From Arion vulgaris (taxonomy: Eukaryota; Mollusca; Gastropoda; Stylommatophora; Arionidae), in NCBI GenBank assembly GCA_020796225.1, contig CM036767.1:13234927-13298926 (forward strand): a stretch of 64,000 bases of DNA, given 5' to 3'. How positions within the stretch are numbered: position 1 is the first letter of the stretch; every line of letters starts with the position of its first letter. The notes under the pieces were generated by a model. It saw nothing but the letters and a program-made list of their open reading frames with translations, was not told the origin of the DNA and did not search any database. Of this stretch, positions 19,511 to 29,461 are shown piece after piece. Made by a program: the position numbers and the translations under genes.

Positions 19511-19735
19511 TCACCTTACGCATAAGAAGTTGATTAGTATATCCCCTCTCTCTCTACCATGAAGACGACACTGTCTGACTCATTGTCCAAACTTAACTCC
19601 TAATTCTCTCAATCGTTACAGTGTCTGCTAACATCGATGACATCGACTCTGTCCATACTAGTGCCAGCTTGTTAATGTTTTATGCTTCAAGAGAATTAAG
19701 ACAAGATGAATATGTTCACTAAGTCTTCATCCCTA

Positions 19736-19971
19736 CCAGTGGCAGTCAAATACTTGCCAGATAACCTATCGCGTTTTGTTTATTTACTATTTAAACCGGT
19801 TCTGACTATCTCGTCCTACGTCACATTTGTTCATCGCCCCTTCCCGCACTACAATTACACACCATCACACAACCTTGACCTATACTACGTCATAACTGAA
19901 CCTTCTCATTTCCATACATATATACCAGATTAGCTCCATTCATAGGCTGCTTTTAAGTTGAACACCCTGTA
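19736..19971. mobile_element. MITE copy lacking its left terminal repeat
   Basis: The right three quarters match the MITE at 10745-11005 (TATTTACTATTTAAACCGGT, CACACAACCTTGACCTATAC, right terminal repeat ending CCCTGTA). The left terminal repeat is absent or unrecognisable. Confidence 0.85.
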
Positions 19972-20084
19972 GTATCCGATAGCTAAGTCAATCTGGATTG
20001 CTAGTCTCTCTTAGTAATCATTGAAATGTTCTTCTTATTGATCTAGCAGAACTTGTTTTTTTTTACATTTGACCCAATTCTGTT

Positions 20085-20405
20085 TGGTATTTATTGAACA
20101 AATAGATCTATCCAGAAAGAAGTCAAAATCAAAGAAAACTGGCTGGTGCTATAAATAAGAAAGAGAAAATTGAGATATTTTGGACATATAAAAAGACATG
20201 AAGGGCTGGGGAAGACCATAATGGAAGGAGGCATACCGGCAAAGAGAAGAAGAGGAAGACCATGGAGAAGATGGATTCAGGCTATAACTAATGGTTTGAA
20301 CATGACGGCTGCAGAGGCGGGATATCTGGTATTTGAGAGAGAAATTCTGTAGGACTATTGGGGTGGCAAAGTTTTGCTCAGGACAAGCTATTTGGTGATG
20401 ATGAG
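20085..20405 (+). pseudogene. LINE-E RT C-terminal fragment
   Basis: Encodes KLRYFGHIKRHEGLGKTIME, PAKRRRGRPWRRWIQAITN and [19 protein letters not shown] then a stop. The 3' end is a short GATGATGAG run. Confidence 0.85.
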
Positions 20406-20499
20406 TTATTTTACCATAGCAACTACGAAATGAGTGTTTGTGGATTTTCTACTCACTCTGGACAGGAACCAGATAAAAGCTGCCCTACCACTAGGAGAC

Positions 20500-21050
20500 A
20501 ATAGGATTCTGATTGATAGGGTCATCATTATTGAACTTCGGTGAGTAGCCATGTGTGCCCTGATCTCTTTCTTACACAGGAAGATCACACGGCAGTGCAT
20601 GAATTATGTAGCACATATGAGGGTCCCCAACGTAATGTAGATTTTGAAATGTTTTAAAGAAATTCTTTATTGTAAAATTTTATTCTAACGAATTTTGTCC
20701 GGGCAGTGGTTTTCCAGCCTGCTCTTCAACGACCAAGGTTTCTTTTACGTGCTGAATTTTTTTTTTTTTCCGATCCAGAATCACTTTAGCTGAAAGCTCT
20801 TTGGCTCGGTGTCATGGACATCGTAACCCTTCGGTTCGGTGCCACGAACACCGTAAATCTGGGGAACCTGTAGCTTTTCTGCCAGTCCGTGGAGTTGAAC
20901 CCGCACTTACAGAGAACTAGTCACCCGTAGTCCAACGCGCTTGAACTTGAACACGGTCCTCTTTTTATCTTCTGTCTTCAGTAGGACTAGGAACTTAATC
21001 TCACCTACAATGAGATCAGGGAATCTCTGGAAAAATATCCTGATGACTTC
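20500..21050 (-). mobile_element. SINE7 copy split by SINE4
   Basis: The left part (20500-20756: GATAGGGTCATCATTATTG, CTTTCTTACACAGGAAGATC, GGCAGTGGTTTTCCAGCCTG) and right part (20940-21050: TTGAACACGGTCCTC, AGTAGGACTAGGAAC) together match the intact SINE7 at 47735-48090. A reversed SINE4 lies between them. Confidence 0.75.
20757..20942 (-). mobile_element. SINE4 inserted in SINE7
   Basis: Reversed: poly-T start, CCGATCCAGAATCACTTTAG, GTCATGGACATCGTAACCC, GTGGAGTTGAACCCGCAC. A short CTTGAA-like repeat at the junctions may be the target duplication. Confidence 0.85.
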
Positions 21051-21111
21051 ACCAGGGAGCGAACGAAGTACATTTGGAACGAGAGTTGAGCAGCTTATCT
21101 CTACGCCACAG

Positions 21112-21369
21112 AGACCTACCCGGCAGGGTTCTATGTGTTCTACTTAATGATACAGTAGTCAAAGTACTTCCCGGCAGGGTTCTATGTGTTCTACTTAATG
21201 ATACAGTAGTCAAAGTACTTCCCGGCAGGGTTCTATGTGTGCTACTTAATGATACAGTAGTCAAAGTACTTCCCGGCAGGGTTCTATGTGTTCTACTTAA
21301 TGATACAGCAGTCAAAGTACTTCCCGGCAGGGTTCTATGTGTTCTACTTAATGATACAGCAGTCAAAGT
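21112..21369. repeat. 51-bp tandem array, five units
   Basis: The unit is CCCGGCAGGGTTCTATGTGT followed by TCTACTTAATGATACAGTAG and TCAAAGTACTT. Units differ at only one or two positions. 51 bp equals 17 codons, which opens long frames on both strands with no biological support. Confidence 0.95.
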
Positions 21370-21424
21370 ATGGATCAATGTTATACTGCCATGTCAGCGA
21401 AAAATCAATAATTGGGAAGACTGC

Positions 21425-21735
21425 AGTAAAACTATGTAAAGTAGGAACACGTAAGAACAAAGTACTTTAGTTTTACAACTAAAGTACTTTGTTCTTACGT
21501 CTTTCACTACTGCCATGTCAGCGGACTGCTTATCATATCTCTTAGGCGAACTAGTACTTTAGTTTTACAACTAAAGTACTTGGTTCTTACGTCTTTCACT
21601 ACTGCCATGTCAGCGGACTGCTTATCATATCTCTTAGGCGAACTAGTACTTTAGTTTTACAACTAAAGTACTTGGTTCTTACGTCTTTCACTACTGCCAT
21701 GTCAGCAAATTAACTGATTATCATATCTCTTAGGC
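21425..21735. repeat. 92-bp tandem array with a palindromic core, three units
   Basis: Each unit carries a hairpin (AGTACTTTAGTT TTAC AACTAAAGTACT). The first is extended into a near-perfect 24-bp-arm palindrome (about 21449-21501, arms starting ACGTAAGAACAAAGTACTTT). Spacer blocks CACTACTGCCATGTCAGCGG and ATCTCTTAGGCGAACTAGT repeat every 92 bp. The left flank (CTGCAGTAAAACTATG...AACACGTAA.AACAAAGTACT) resembles the PLE end inserted at 30.5 kb. Confidence 0.9.
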
Positions 21736-21789
21736 GAACTAGTGCTCCATCCATACTAGAGACAGATAACCCCTAGCAGGCAAACCTCC

Positions 21790-22195
21790 AAGAAAGCTGA
21801 AGAGCTGATTACCAGTCTGTGACTGCAGACAGCAAAGTTCACCACGTGTGAAATGAAATGTTCGAGGAAGGCAGTGGGGGTCACCAGGAAAGACAGACTA
21901 CGAAATGGGGACATCAGAAGCAGAGTGGGCATAACTTCATGCACGGAATACATCGAAGGACAACAAATGCAGTGGTTTGGACATTTAATGAGAATGGAAT
22001 ACAACCAACCACAAATAACAGCATACAATAAAAAGAGATCAGGTACTAGAACCAAGGAAGATCAAGAAAAAGATGGATAGACAATATCAAAACCACATTA
22101 AATAAACACGGATATAAAGGCGACTCATCTGGAACGCAAATTAAAGCTCCCACCCCTACGCTTAGCGGCAAGAGTGGACAACCAATTCCATCATT
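21790..22195 (+). pseudogene. LINE-A RT C-terminal fragment
   Basis: FTTCEMKCSRKAVGVTRKDR, LRNGDIRSRVGI and YIEGQQMQWFGHLMRMEYN, then a frameshifted THLERKLKLPPLRLAARV, which is the family's C-terminus. Confidence 0.85.
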
Positions 22196-22199
22196 CACC

Positions 22200-22584
22200 T
22201 GGGGATAGACAATATACAACACATTTCGAGTCTCCCTAGTTGATTCCGATAAATAAATGCATCCTTATAGAGACTGGGAAATGTGAGGACACTGCGAGAA
22301 ACAGGAAGATGTGCACAAGTGGTGGAAGAGATGTATCACTACAAGCTAATAGTACTGGGGGTATGAACATTTCAAGCCCGTATCGGGCTCACTAGTCATC
22401 TACGCACACACAGACAAACATAGCGCAACTACATTCCCTTGGATGAAAATTTGTGTGGTCATCATCACCCGTGATGGACGAGCATCACTGGGGATTTGTG
22501 AAACATGATTGAATGTCACATCTAAGTAATACCACACAGTTGAAACTTCAAGTAAAAACATTTTTATTCTTCTTAGTATATAGA
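22200..22584. other. Unassigned intergenic DNA
   Basis: No supported gene or repeat seen. Confidence 0.3.
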
Positions 22585-22797
22585 GTAATGCGGTGTTTAG
22601 GTCCGTATTTGTCATTGATTGTCGTCACACGATGGATGATGTGGTCCACATCACGTCGACCATTACTTCCCAGTGATTTTCCTGATATCAATTAATGCTG
22701 GGTCGATCGCCGTTATGGTTGGAAAAATATTCCACGCCATCTGTGGAGTTGAACACAGACCACTAGCATTAAAAGCAAGTTCTCTAATGCTATCGGG
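22585..22797 (-). mobile_element. SINE6 copy
   Basis: The reverse complement has a tRNA-like head ending in a GTTCAACTCC B box. The body is shared with 61725-61995: CACACGATGG.TGATGTGG, TTACTTCCCAG and GCTGGGTCGA blocks. Confidence 0.75.
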
Positions 22798-23045
22798 GTC
22801 TAGGGGGCTAAGCTGGTTAAGCCCTTTGCCTTGTGAGTCGAAGGTCGTGGGTTCGAGTCCGACCGCGCCATTCTGTTCACGAGTGCAGTTTTTTCCGGAG
22901 ACCCCTAGGATTGTTGCTGGAGCTACGGAGTTCGTGCTTGTGCAATACTCTCGGCAGGTGGCGTGCCATTTCTGTGGAGAGGAACCGAGCCGTATGAGGT
23001 AAAACCCGGTGCAATGAAGTCAATCCTTCGGCTTTTAAACCCTTT
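22797..23045 (+). mobile_element. SINE3 copy
   Basis: Full-length forward copy: GGGCTAAGCTGGTTAAGCCC, GTGGGTTCGAGTCCGACCG, CTAGGATTGTTGCTGGAGC and CAATGAAGTCAATCCTTCGG. It abuts SINE6. Confidence 0.9.
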
Positions 23046-23339
23046 TTTATCGGGGTGTATGCAATCCATATTAGCCGAATAGGGCTCATGTTATATGGGG
23101 GTGTACATGTCCACACATTAGTATGCTAGGTCGGAAATGAACGTCATTATATTACGTTTCTTCCACCCACCTCTCCTGCTCTTCCCACGTGTGGTCTTTG
23201 TTCCCACCTGTACACATAATATCTTACATAACCTGCAACTGACCTATTCTGATTGACCATCCAACCGGAAACTTAAGTCTTACTATTTCCTGTCCATTCT
23301 ATCATTCATGAGATACCGACCAAGAGACAAGTACTCTTA

Positions 23340-23480
23340 GAACAGGCTTGTATGCCAGTATCTTTTGCTTTACATCATTAGTTAGTATTAGGGTTTAGTT
23401 AATTAAGTTTTTGTGTACATATTTGTTCTTGATAAAGGTCTAGCACCGAAACGTTGAGTGTTTTTTATTTTCATATTTTA
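23340..23480 (+). mobile_element. Possible Penelope-like 3' terminal segment
   Basis: CTTGATAAAGGTCTAGCACC followed by GAAACGTTGAGTG mirrors the layout at 474-505 in the PLE end: the same TTGATAAA, a short hairpin, then GAAACGTT, then a T/A-rich tail. No protein remnant is seen. Confidence 0.5.
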
Positions 23481-23509
23481 TAATTAATTTTTTCACTCTC
23501 TCTCTCTTT

Positions 23510-23800
23510 GCCTTTTTACCCCGGGTTGGAGCATAGGCCCTCAACCAACTCATGCCAAGTCTTCCTATCTCTAGCTATCTCCTGCAGCTCCCTCCAGCTC
23601 TTCTTTATATTGTTGATCTCCGCCTCCAAATCTCGTCTCCGTGTATTTCTCGGCCTCCCTTCTTTCGCTGTCCCTGCGGGTTCCAGGTAAGGACCCTTCT
23701 TGTTATATTCCCTCTGGTTTTCGCAAAGTGTGTCCTATCCAGCGCCAGCGTCTTAATTTTTGCACTACTTATGTAATACTGCCTATACCTGTCTGTGCTC
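23510..23800 (-). pseudogene. LINE-D RT C-terminal fragment
   Basis: The reverse strand gives KIKTLALDRTHFAKTRGNIT, RRVLTWNPQGQRKKGGREI and then a degenerate RRSTI...ELQEIARDR block. Related to 40930-41365. Confidence 0.75.
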
Positions 23801-24595
23801 AATCGCCCATTTACTCAATATTACAGCAGCCACCCAAACAATTTTCTCCAGATCTGATCTGATCTGACCACCTCAGATTTGTTGATTTTCGTACATTGCA
23901 CTAACAGCTACACTACATTCGACTCCATGACAGCATACATTCATAGCTATCGAACGGTGAAAAACAAAGAAAACAGCTCTATCAAATAATGTACAACAAC
24001 ATATTACATTTTTTCCATCTCTGTCTCCACAACAAATCTGTTCAAGAAACGAGCACACCACCCGTATCGTGAAAAACAAATATAAACCTCTGTACACTTT
24101 AATCTTGCAGTGCTTTATATCTCGTGATCTAATATTTGCTTGATTTGTCCGTGTGTCTGAAACGTTTACGTACGCACGCCTTCGTATTCTCTCTGACCAT
24201 TAGCAGACAAACATGAACAATATTTGGCAGACGTTGGATAAAGAAAGTAATAACAAAACTTGTCTGAAAGGTTATCTCAAACTGTTATATATAGGCCCCC
24301 CATCTTTACGTGATATCTCTACGTGTTATCACACTCAGAAAACCAGACTCAACTCCTCCATTGCGGCCACCGAAGTGTGTAGAACAGAACGACACAAACA
24401 GAAACCAGTATCGTAGCTGTGACCCGCGTGTGACGCCATCACCTAATGGAAGTGGTCAGTTCTCTCTCTCTCTCACTTTTGCAAATGTAAAATCAGTCTC
24501 AACCATTGAAACAATTTGCTTTCTTCTTTGCCACGTCGCTGTCATCAAGTGTTTTTTAGAATTCAGTACCAGTAAGTGTTAAAGTTCGTTTTTAG

Positions 24596-25142
24596 CTAGT
24601 TAATTTGTTTGTTAATTAGTGAGTGGTCTAGATAGTTAATTTGTTTGTAATTAAGTTAGTGAGTGGTCTAGATAGTTAATTTGTTTGTTAATTAGTGAGT
24701 GGTCTAGATAGTTAATTTGTTTGTTAATTAGTGAGTTAGTGAGTGGTCTAGATAGTTAATTTGTTTGTTAATTAGTGAGTTAGTGAGTGGTCTAGATAGT
24801 TAATTTGTTTGTTAATTAGTGAGTTAGTCAGTGGTCTAGATAGTTAATTTATTGGCTATTTAGTGAGTTAGTCAGTGGTCTAAGAGTTAAATTGTTAATT
24901 AGAGAGTTAGTGAGCGGTCTAGATAGTTAATTTGTTGGTTAACTAGGGAGCTAGTGAGCGGTATAGATAGTTATTTTTTTAATTAGGGAGTTAGCCAGAG
25001 GCCTAAATAGTTATTTAATTTGTTTGTTAATTAGGGAGTTAGCGAGAGGCCTATACTGTTATTTAATTTGCTGGTTAATTAATTAGGGAGTTAGTGAGCG
25101 GCGTAAATAGTTAGTTGTTTCATTAGTTAGTTTGTAAGTTAC
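24596..25142 (+). repeat. Minisatellite, 44-48-bp unit (GTTAGTGAGTGGTCTAGATA)
   Basis: About eleven units containing GGTCTAGATAGTTAATTTG and TTGTTAATTAGTGAGTTAG, increasingly diverged to the right. Unit length varies by 4-bp steps. Confidence 0.9.
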
Positions 25143-25144
25143 TG

Positions 25145-25300
25145 TATTACCTAAGGATACCCTAAAACGAACTTTGCTGAGAGAGTCGATAAATATAGGT
25201 CTCAGCTTCATGGAGATGATTGGGCAAGTTGCCCAGGACAGAGCGATATGGAGAAATTGTTAGCATACCCAATCTAACGAATAACGGTATGAGAGGAGTT
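25145..25300 (+). pseudogene. LINE RT terminal fragment (LRRTLLRES type)
   Basis: CCTAAAACGAACTTTGCTGA, CTCAGCTTCATGGAGATG and GCCCAGGACAGAGCGATATG read as KRTLLRESI..ISFMEMIGQVAQDRAIWRN. Same family as 9530-9700. Confidence 0.6.
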
Positions 25301-25361
25301 ATTATTATTAAGTTACTGTGTTAGATCGTTACCTATTTACATAATTAGTTAGCTCCCTAGT

Positions 25362-25622
25362 TAGTCGCCCGTGTTGCCGGGGCCCTCAAGGAGAGCAAAG
25401 AATAGTACCACTGCGACCTACAAGGCATTCGTAAGAGCGACTAAGGTAGGGGCCTAGGAAGCTACATTAATTTTTTTAAATGCGTCGCAGAGATCGGATG
25501 GGCTGATCTGCTTGTAGGCGCATAACTGGCACAACGTACAATCGCTCTTAGGCTCGGATCACATACAAATCACAAAGAGTTGTTAACAAGTGATTGATAT
25601 GGATCGCTTGAAGAAGAAGACG
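25362..25622 (+). mobile_element. SINE1 copy
   Basis: GTGTTGCCGGGGCCCTCAAG, AGCAAAGAATAGTACCACTG, ACTGGCACAACGTACAATCG, ending CGCTTGAAGAAGAAGA. CTAGTTAGT on both sides is a possible 9-bp target duplication. Confidence 0.85.
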
Positions 25623-25899
25623 CTAGTTAGTTATCTTGTTATTAATGAGTTAAACATCATGCATCATAGAGAGACAGACGACATCGTCTCTTTTCAACAT
25701 CACGTGACATCAGCAGATAGATAACAACGTAACCTTAACATTTGAGATTAAGAAGCAGACGACAATGTTGCCTTCTTATATCATGTGAAATCAATATTTC
25801 AGTGACAATGGCGTCTGCTAATATAAAATGCTATCAAGAGACGCCGCCTATCAGTATTACACGACACACAAGAGGGAAGTGTCATTCACCGTTTACACG

Positions 25900-28770
25900 G
25901 TATCAAGAGAAAGGAGACAGTTGCCGTCCAGCATAATCTAATATCACATGATATCAAGAGAAAGGGAACAATTGCCATCATCATCTAATATCACACGATA
26001 TCAAGAGAAAGGGGACAGTTGCCGTCTAACATCACCTAATATCACATGATATCAAGAGAAAGGGGACAATTGCTGTCCAACATCACCTAATATCACACGA
26101 TATCAAGAGAAAGGGGACAATTGCCGGCCAACATCACCTAATATCATATGATATCAAGAGAAATGGGTTGCCTTCCAACATCACCTAATATCACACGATA
26201 TCAAGAGAAAGGGGACAATTGCCGTCCAACATCACCTAATATCACATGATATCAAGAGAAAGGGGATAATTGCCGGCCAACATCACCTAATATCACATGA
26301 TATCAAGAGAAAGGGGACAGTGGCCGTCCACCATCACCTAATATCACAAGATATCAAGAGAAATGGGTTGCCTTCCAACATCACCTAATATCACACGATA
26401 TCAAGAGAAAGGGGACAATTGCCGTCCAACATCACCTAATATCACATGATATCAAGAGAAAGGGGACAATTGCCGTCCAACATCACCTAATATCATATGA
26501 TATCAAGAGAAATGGGTTGCCTTCCAACATCACCTAATATCACACGATATCAAGAGAAAGGGGACAGTCGCTGTCCAACATCACCTAATATCACACGATA
26601 TCAAGAGAAAGGGGACAGTTGCCGTCCAACATCACCTAATATCACATGATATCAAGAGAAAGGGGACAATTGCCGTCAAACATCACCTAATACCACACGA
26701 TATCAAGAGAAAGGGGAAAATTGCTGTCCAACATCACCTAATATCACATGATATCAAGAAAGGGACAATTGCTGTCAACATCACTAATATCACGATATCA
26801 AGAAAGGGACAATTCTGTCAACATCACCTAATACCACATGATATCAAGAGAAATGGGTTGCCTTCCAACATCACCTAATATCACACGATATCAAGAGAAA
26901 TGGGTTGCCTTCCAACATCACCTAATATCACATGATATCACGAGAAAGGGGACAATTGCCGTCCAACATCACCTAATATCACATGATATCAAGAGAAAGG
27001 GGACAATTGCCGTCAAACATCACCTAATATCACATGATATCAAGAGAAAGGGGACAATTGCTGTCCAACATCACCTAATATCACACGATATCAAGAGAAA
27101 TGGGACAATTGCTGTCCAACATCACCTAATATCACATGATATCAAGAGAAATGGGTTGCCTTCCAACATCACCTAATATCACACGATATCAAGAGAAATG
27201 GGTTGCCTTCCAACATCACCTAATATCACACGATATCAAGAGAAAGGGGACAGTCGCTGTCCAACATCACCTAATATCACAAGATATCAAGAGAAAGGAG
27301 ACAGTTGCCGTCCAACATCACCTAATATCACATGATATCAAGAGAAAGGGACAATTGCCTCAAACATCACATAATATCACACGATATCAAGAGAAAGGGG
27401 ACAATTGCTGTCCAACATCACCTAATATCACACGATATCAAGAGAAATGGGACAATTGCTGTCCAACATCACCTAATATCACATGATATCAAGAGAAATA
27501 GGTTGCCTTCCAACATCACCTAATATCACACGATATCAAGAGAAATGGGTTGCCTTCCAACATCACCTAATATCACACGATATCAAGAGAAGGGGGACAG
27601 TGGCCGTCCAACATCACCTAATATCACACGATATCAAGAGAAAGGGGACAATTGCCGTCAAACATCACCTAATATCACATGATATCAAGAGAAATGGGCT
27701 TGCCTTCAACATCACCTAATATCACACGATATCAAGAGAAATGGGTTGCCCTTTCCCAAAATCACCTAATATCACACGATATCAAGAGAAATGGGTTGCC
27801 TTCCAACATCACCTAATATCACAAGATATCAAGAGAAATGGGTTGCCTTCCAACATCACCTAATATCACACGATATCAAGAGAAATGGGTTGCCTTCCAA
27901 CATCACCTAATATCACACGATATCAAGAGAAGGGGGACAGTGGCCGTCCAACATCACCTAATATCACACGATATCAAGAGAAAGGGGACAATTGCCGTCA
28001 AACATCACCTAATATCACACGATATCAAGAGAAAGGGGACAATTGCTGTCCAACATCACCTAATATCACACGATATCAAGAGAAATGGGACAATTGCTGT
28101 CCAACATCACCTAATATCACATGATATCAAGAGAAATGGGTTGCCTTCCAACATCACCTAATATCACACGATATCAAGAGAAATGGTTGCCTTCAACATC
28201 ACCTAATATCACACGATATCAAGAGAAAGGGGACAGTCGCTGTCCAACATCACCTAATATCACAAGATATCAAGAGAAAGGGGACAGTTGCCGTCCAACA
28301 TCACCTAATATCACATGATATCAAGAGAAAGGGGACAGTTGCCGGCCAACATCATCTAATATCACATGATATCAAGAGAAAGGGGACATTTACCGTACAT
28401 CATCACCTAATATCACAAGATATCAAGAGAAAGGGGACAATTGCCGTCCAACATCACCTAATATCACATGATATCAAGAGAAAGGGGACAATCGCCGTCC
28501 AACATCACCTAATATCACATGATATCAAGAGAAAGGGGACAGCTGCTGTCCAACATCACCTAATATCACAAGATATCAAGAGAAAGGTGACAGTTGCCGG
28601 CCAACATCATCTAATATCACATGATATCAAGAGAAAGGGGACAGCTGCTGTCCAACATCATCTAATATCACATGATATCAAGAGAAATGGGACAATTGCT
28701 GTCCAACATCACCTAATATCACATGATATCAAGAGAAATGGACATGCTGTCCAACATCACCTAATATCAA
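25900..28770 (+). repeat. 2.9-kb minisatellite of 51-bp and 47-bp units
   Basis: About 57 units of ATCACCTAATATCACATGAT + ATCAAGAGAAAGGGGACAAT + TGCCGTCCAAC (51 bp), interspersed with a 47-bp version in which the end becomes AAATGGGTTGCCTTCCAAC. Every unit holds GATATC and the dyad ATATCA.CA.TGATAT. Blocks of several units are themselves duplicated (for example 27545-27665 and 27838-28000). The open frames inside are a by-product of the unit length. The array lies just upstream of the probable first receptor exon. Confidence 0.97.
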
Positions 28771-28927
28771 CGTTTTACAAAACCTTACACTTCATCTGTA
28801 TATTGTTGCTGTTTATAAGAGTTAGTCCCCCCTGTCTGTGCGTGACCGTGGTCTCCGGCAACATAAGGCCGACTAGCTCAGACGGGAAATCGAAAATCCG
28901 TGTTGAATGGGGGCTGATTTTTGTATA

Positions 28928-29190
28928 TGTTTAATAGAACACTGTAAGCTTTTTTGTAATTTTACTCAATTCTATGAGTCTATGGTTATTTATTGATGAT
29001 AAATATTAATAATACTGATATTCCTTATTGTTAAACTTAACTTGTAACATAATATAACCTTGATTTAACATGATGTGTTGTTTTTAAAATGAATTAGTCT
29101 TTATAAAACAATACTGGAATGCGAGGTCACGTGACGGTTGTGGTCTTATTTCTAGAATGTTTACCTGAGCCCGCAGGCCGTATGTTATCG
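28928..29190 (-). mobile_element. Family X repeat
   Basis: Unrecognised interspersed family, about 300-400 bp. Its sense strand contains CACATTCCAGTATTGGTGTA, TCAACACAAAATGCTAAATC, GGAATATCAATATTATGA, CACCAATAAATA and AGCTTGCAGTGTTCTATC. Copies are at 38600-39160 (split), 39535-39765, 51375-51470 (partial), 54180-54690 (split) and 54780-55085. No ORF or terminal inverted repeat was seen. Confidence 0.7.
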
Positions 29191-29367
29191 GATGCCACGG
29201 TGTGATATACTCATTTATGACAAACGTTGACAACGTCTCTACTGCTGACAAAATACAACCTTATCTAGGACATGAAATTTGTGACACGTAGGGACTATCT
29301 CAGAAAGTTCTAAATCTCCATGACGCTACACACAGGTGGAAGAAAGATTGTTTTGACTAGTGAGTCA

Positions 29368-29461
29368 ATGATACCTACGGCAACTATTTTGGTAGTTCTA
29401 CTGTGGGTACTCACCACTGCAGCAACGACCCGGGAGAGGAGCAGGCATGAACTCGAAAAAG
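29368..29461 (+). CDS. Probable nAChR-type exon 1 (signal peptide)
   Basis: ATG at 29368 opens a peptide with a hydrophobic core ([15 protein letters not shown]) and then [10 protein letters not shown], a typical secretory signal followed by a short mature start. It ends one base into a codon before GTTATT, and the next exon supplies the remaining two bases (GAC, Asp), giving [18 protein letters not shown]. Phase and content fit; the donor is weak. An upstream in-frame ATG (29320) would put 16 polar residues before the core, so 29368 is preferred. Confidence 0.55.

Noticed and set aside
21074..21439. Repeated 17-residue protein (both strands)
   Set aside because: The 51-bp unit is a multiple of three. 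Both strands are open, with no start context and no conservation signal.
25900..28770. CRISPR-like array
   Set aside because: Units are contiguous with no unique spacers, lie in an animal genome, and show minisatellite-type variation.
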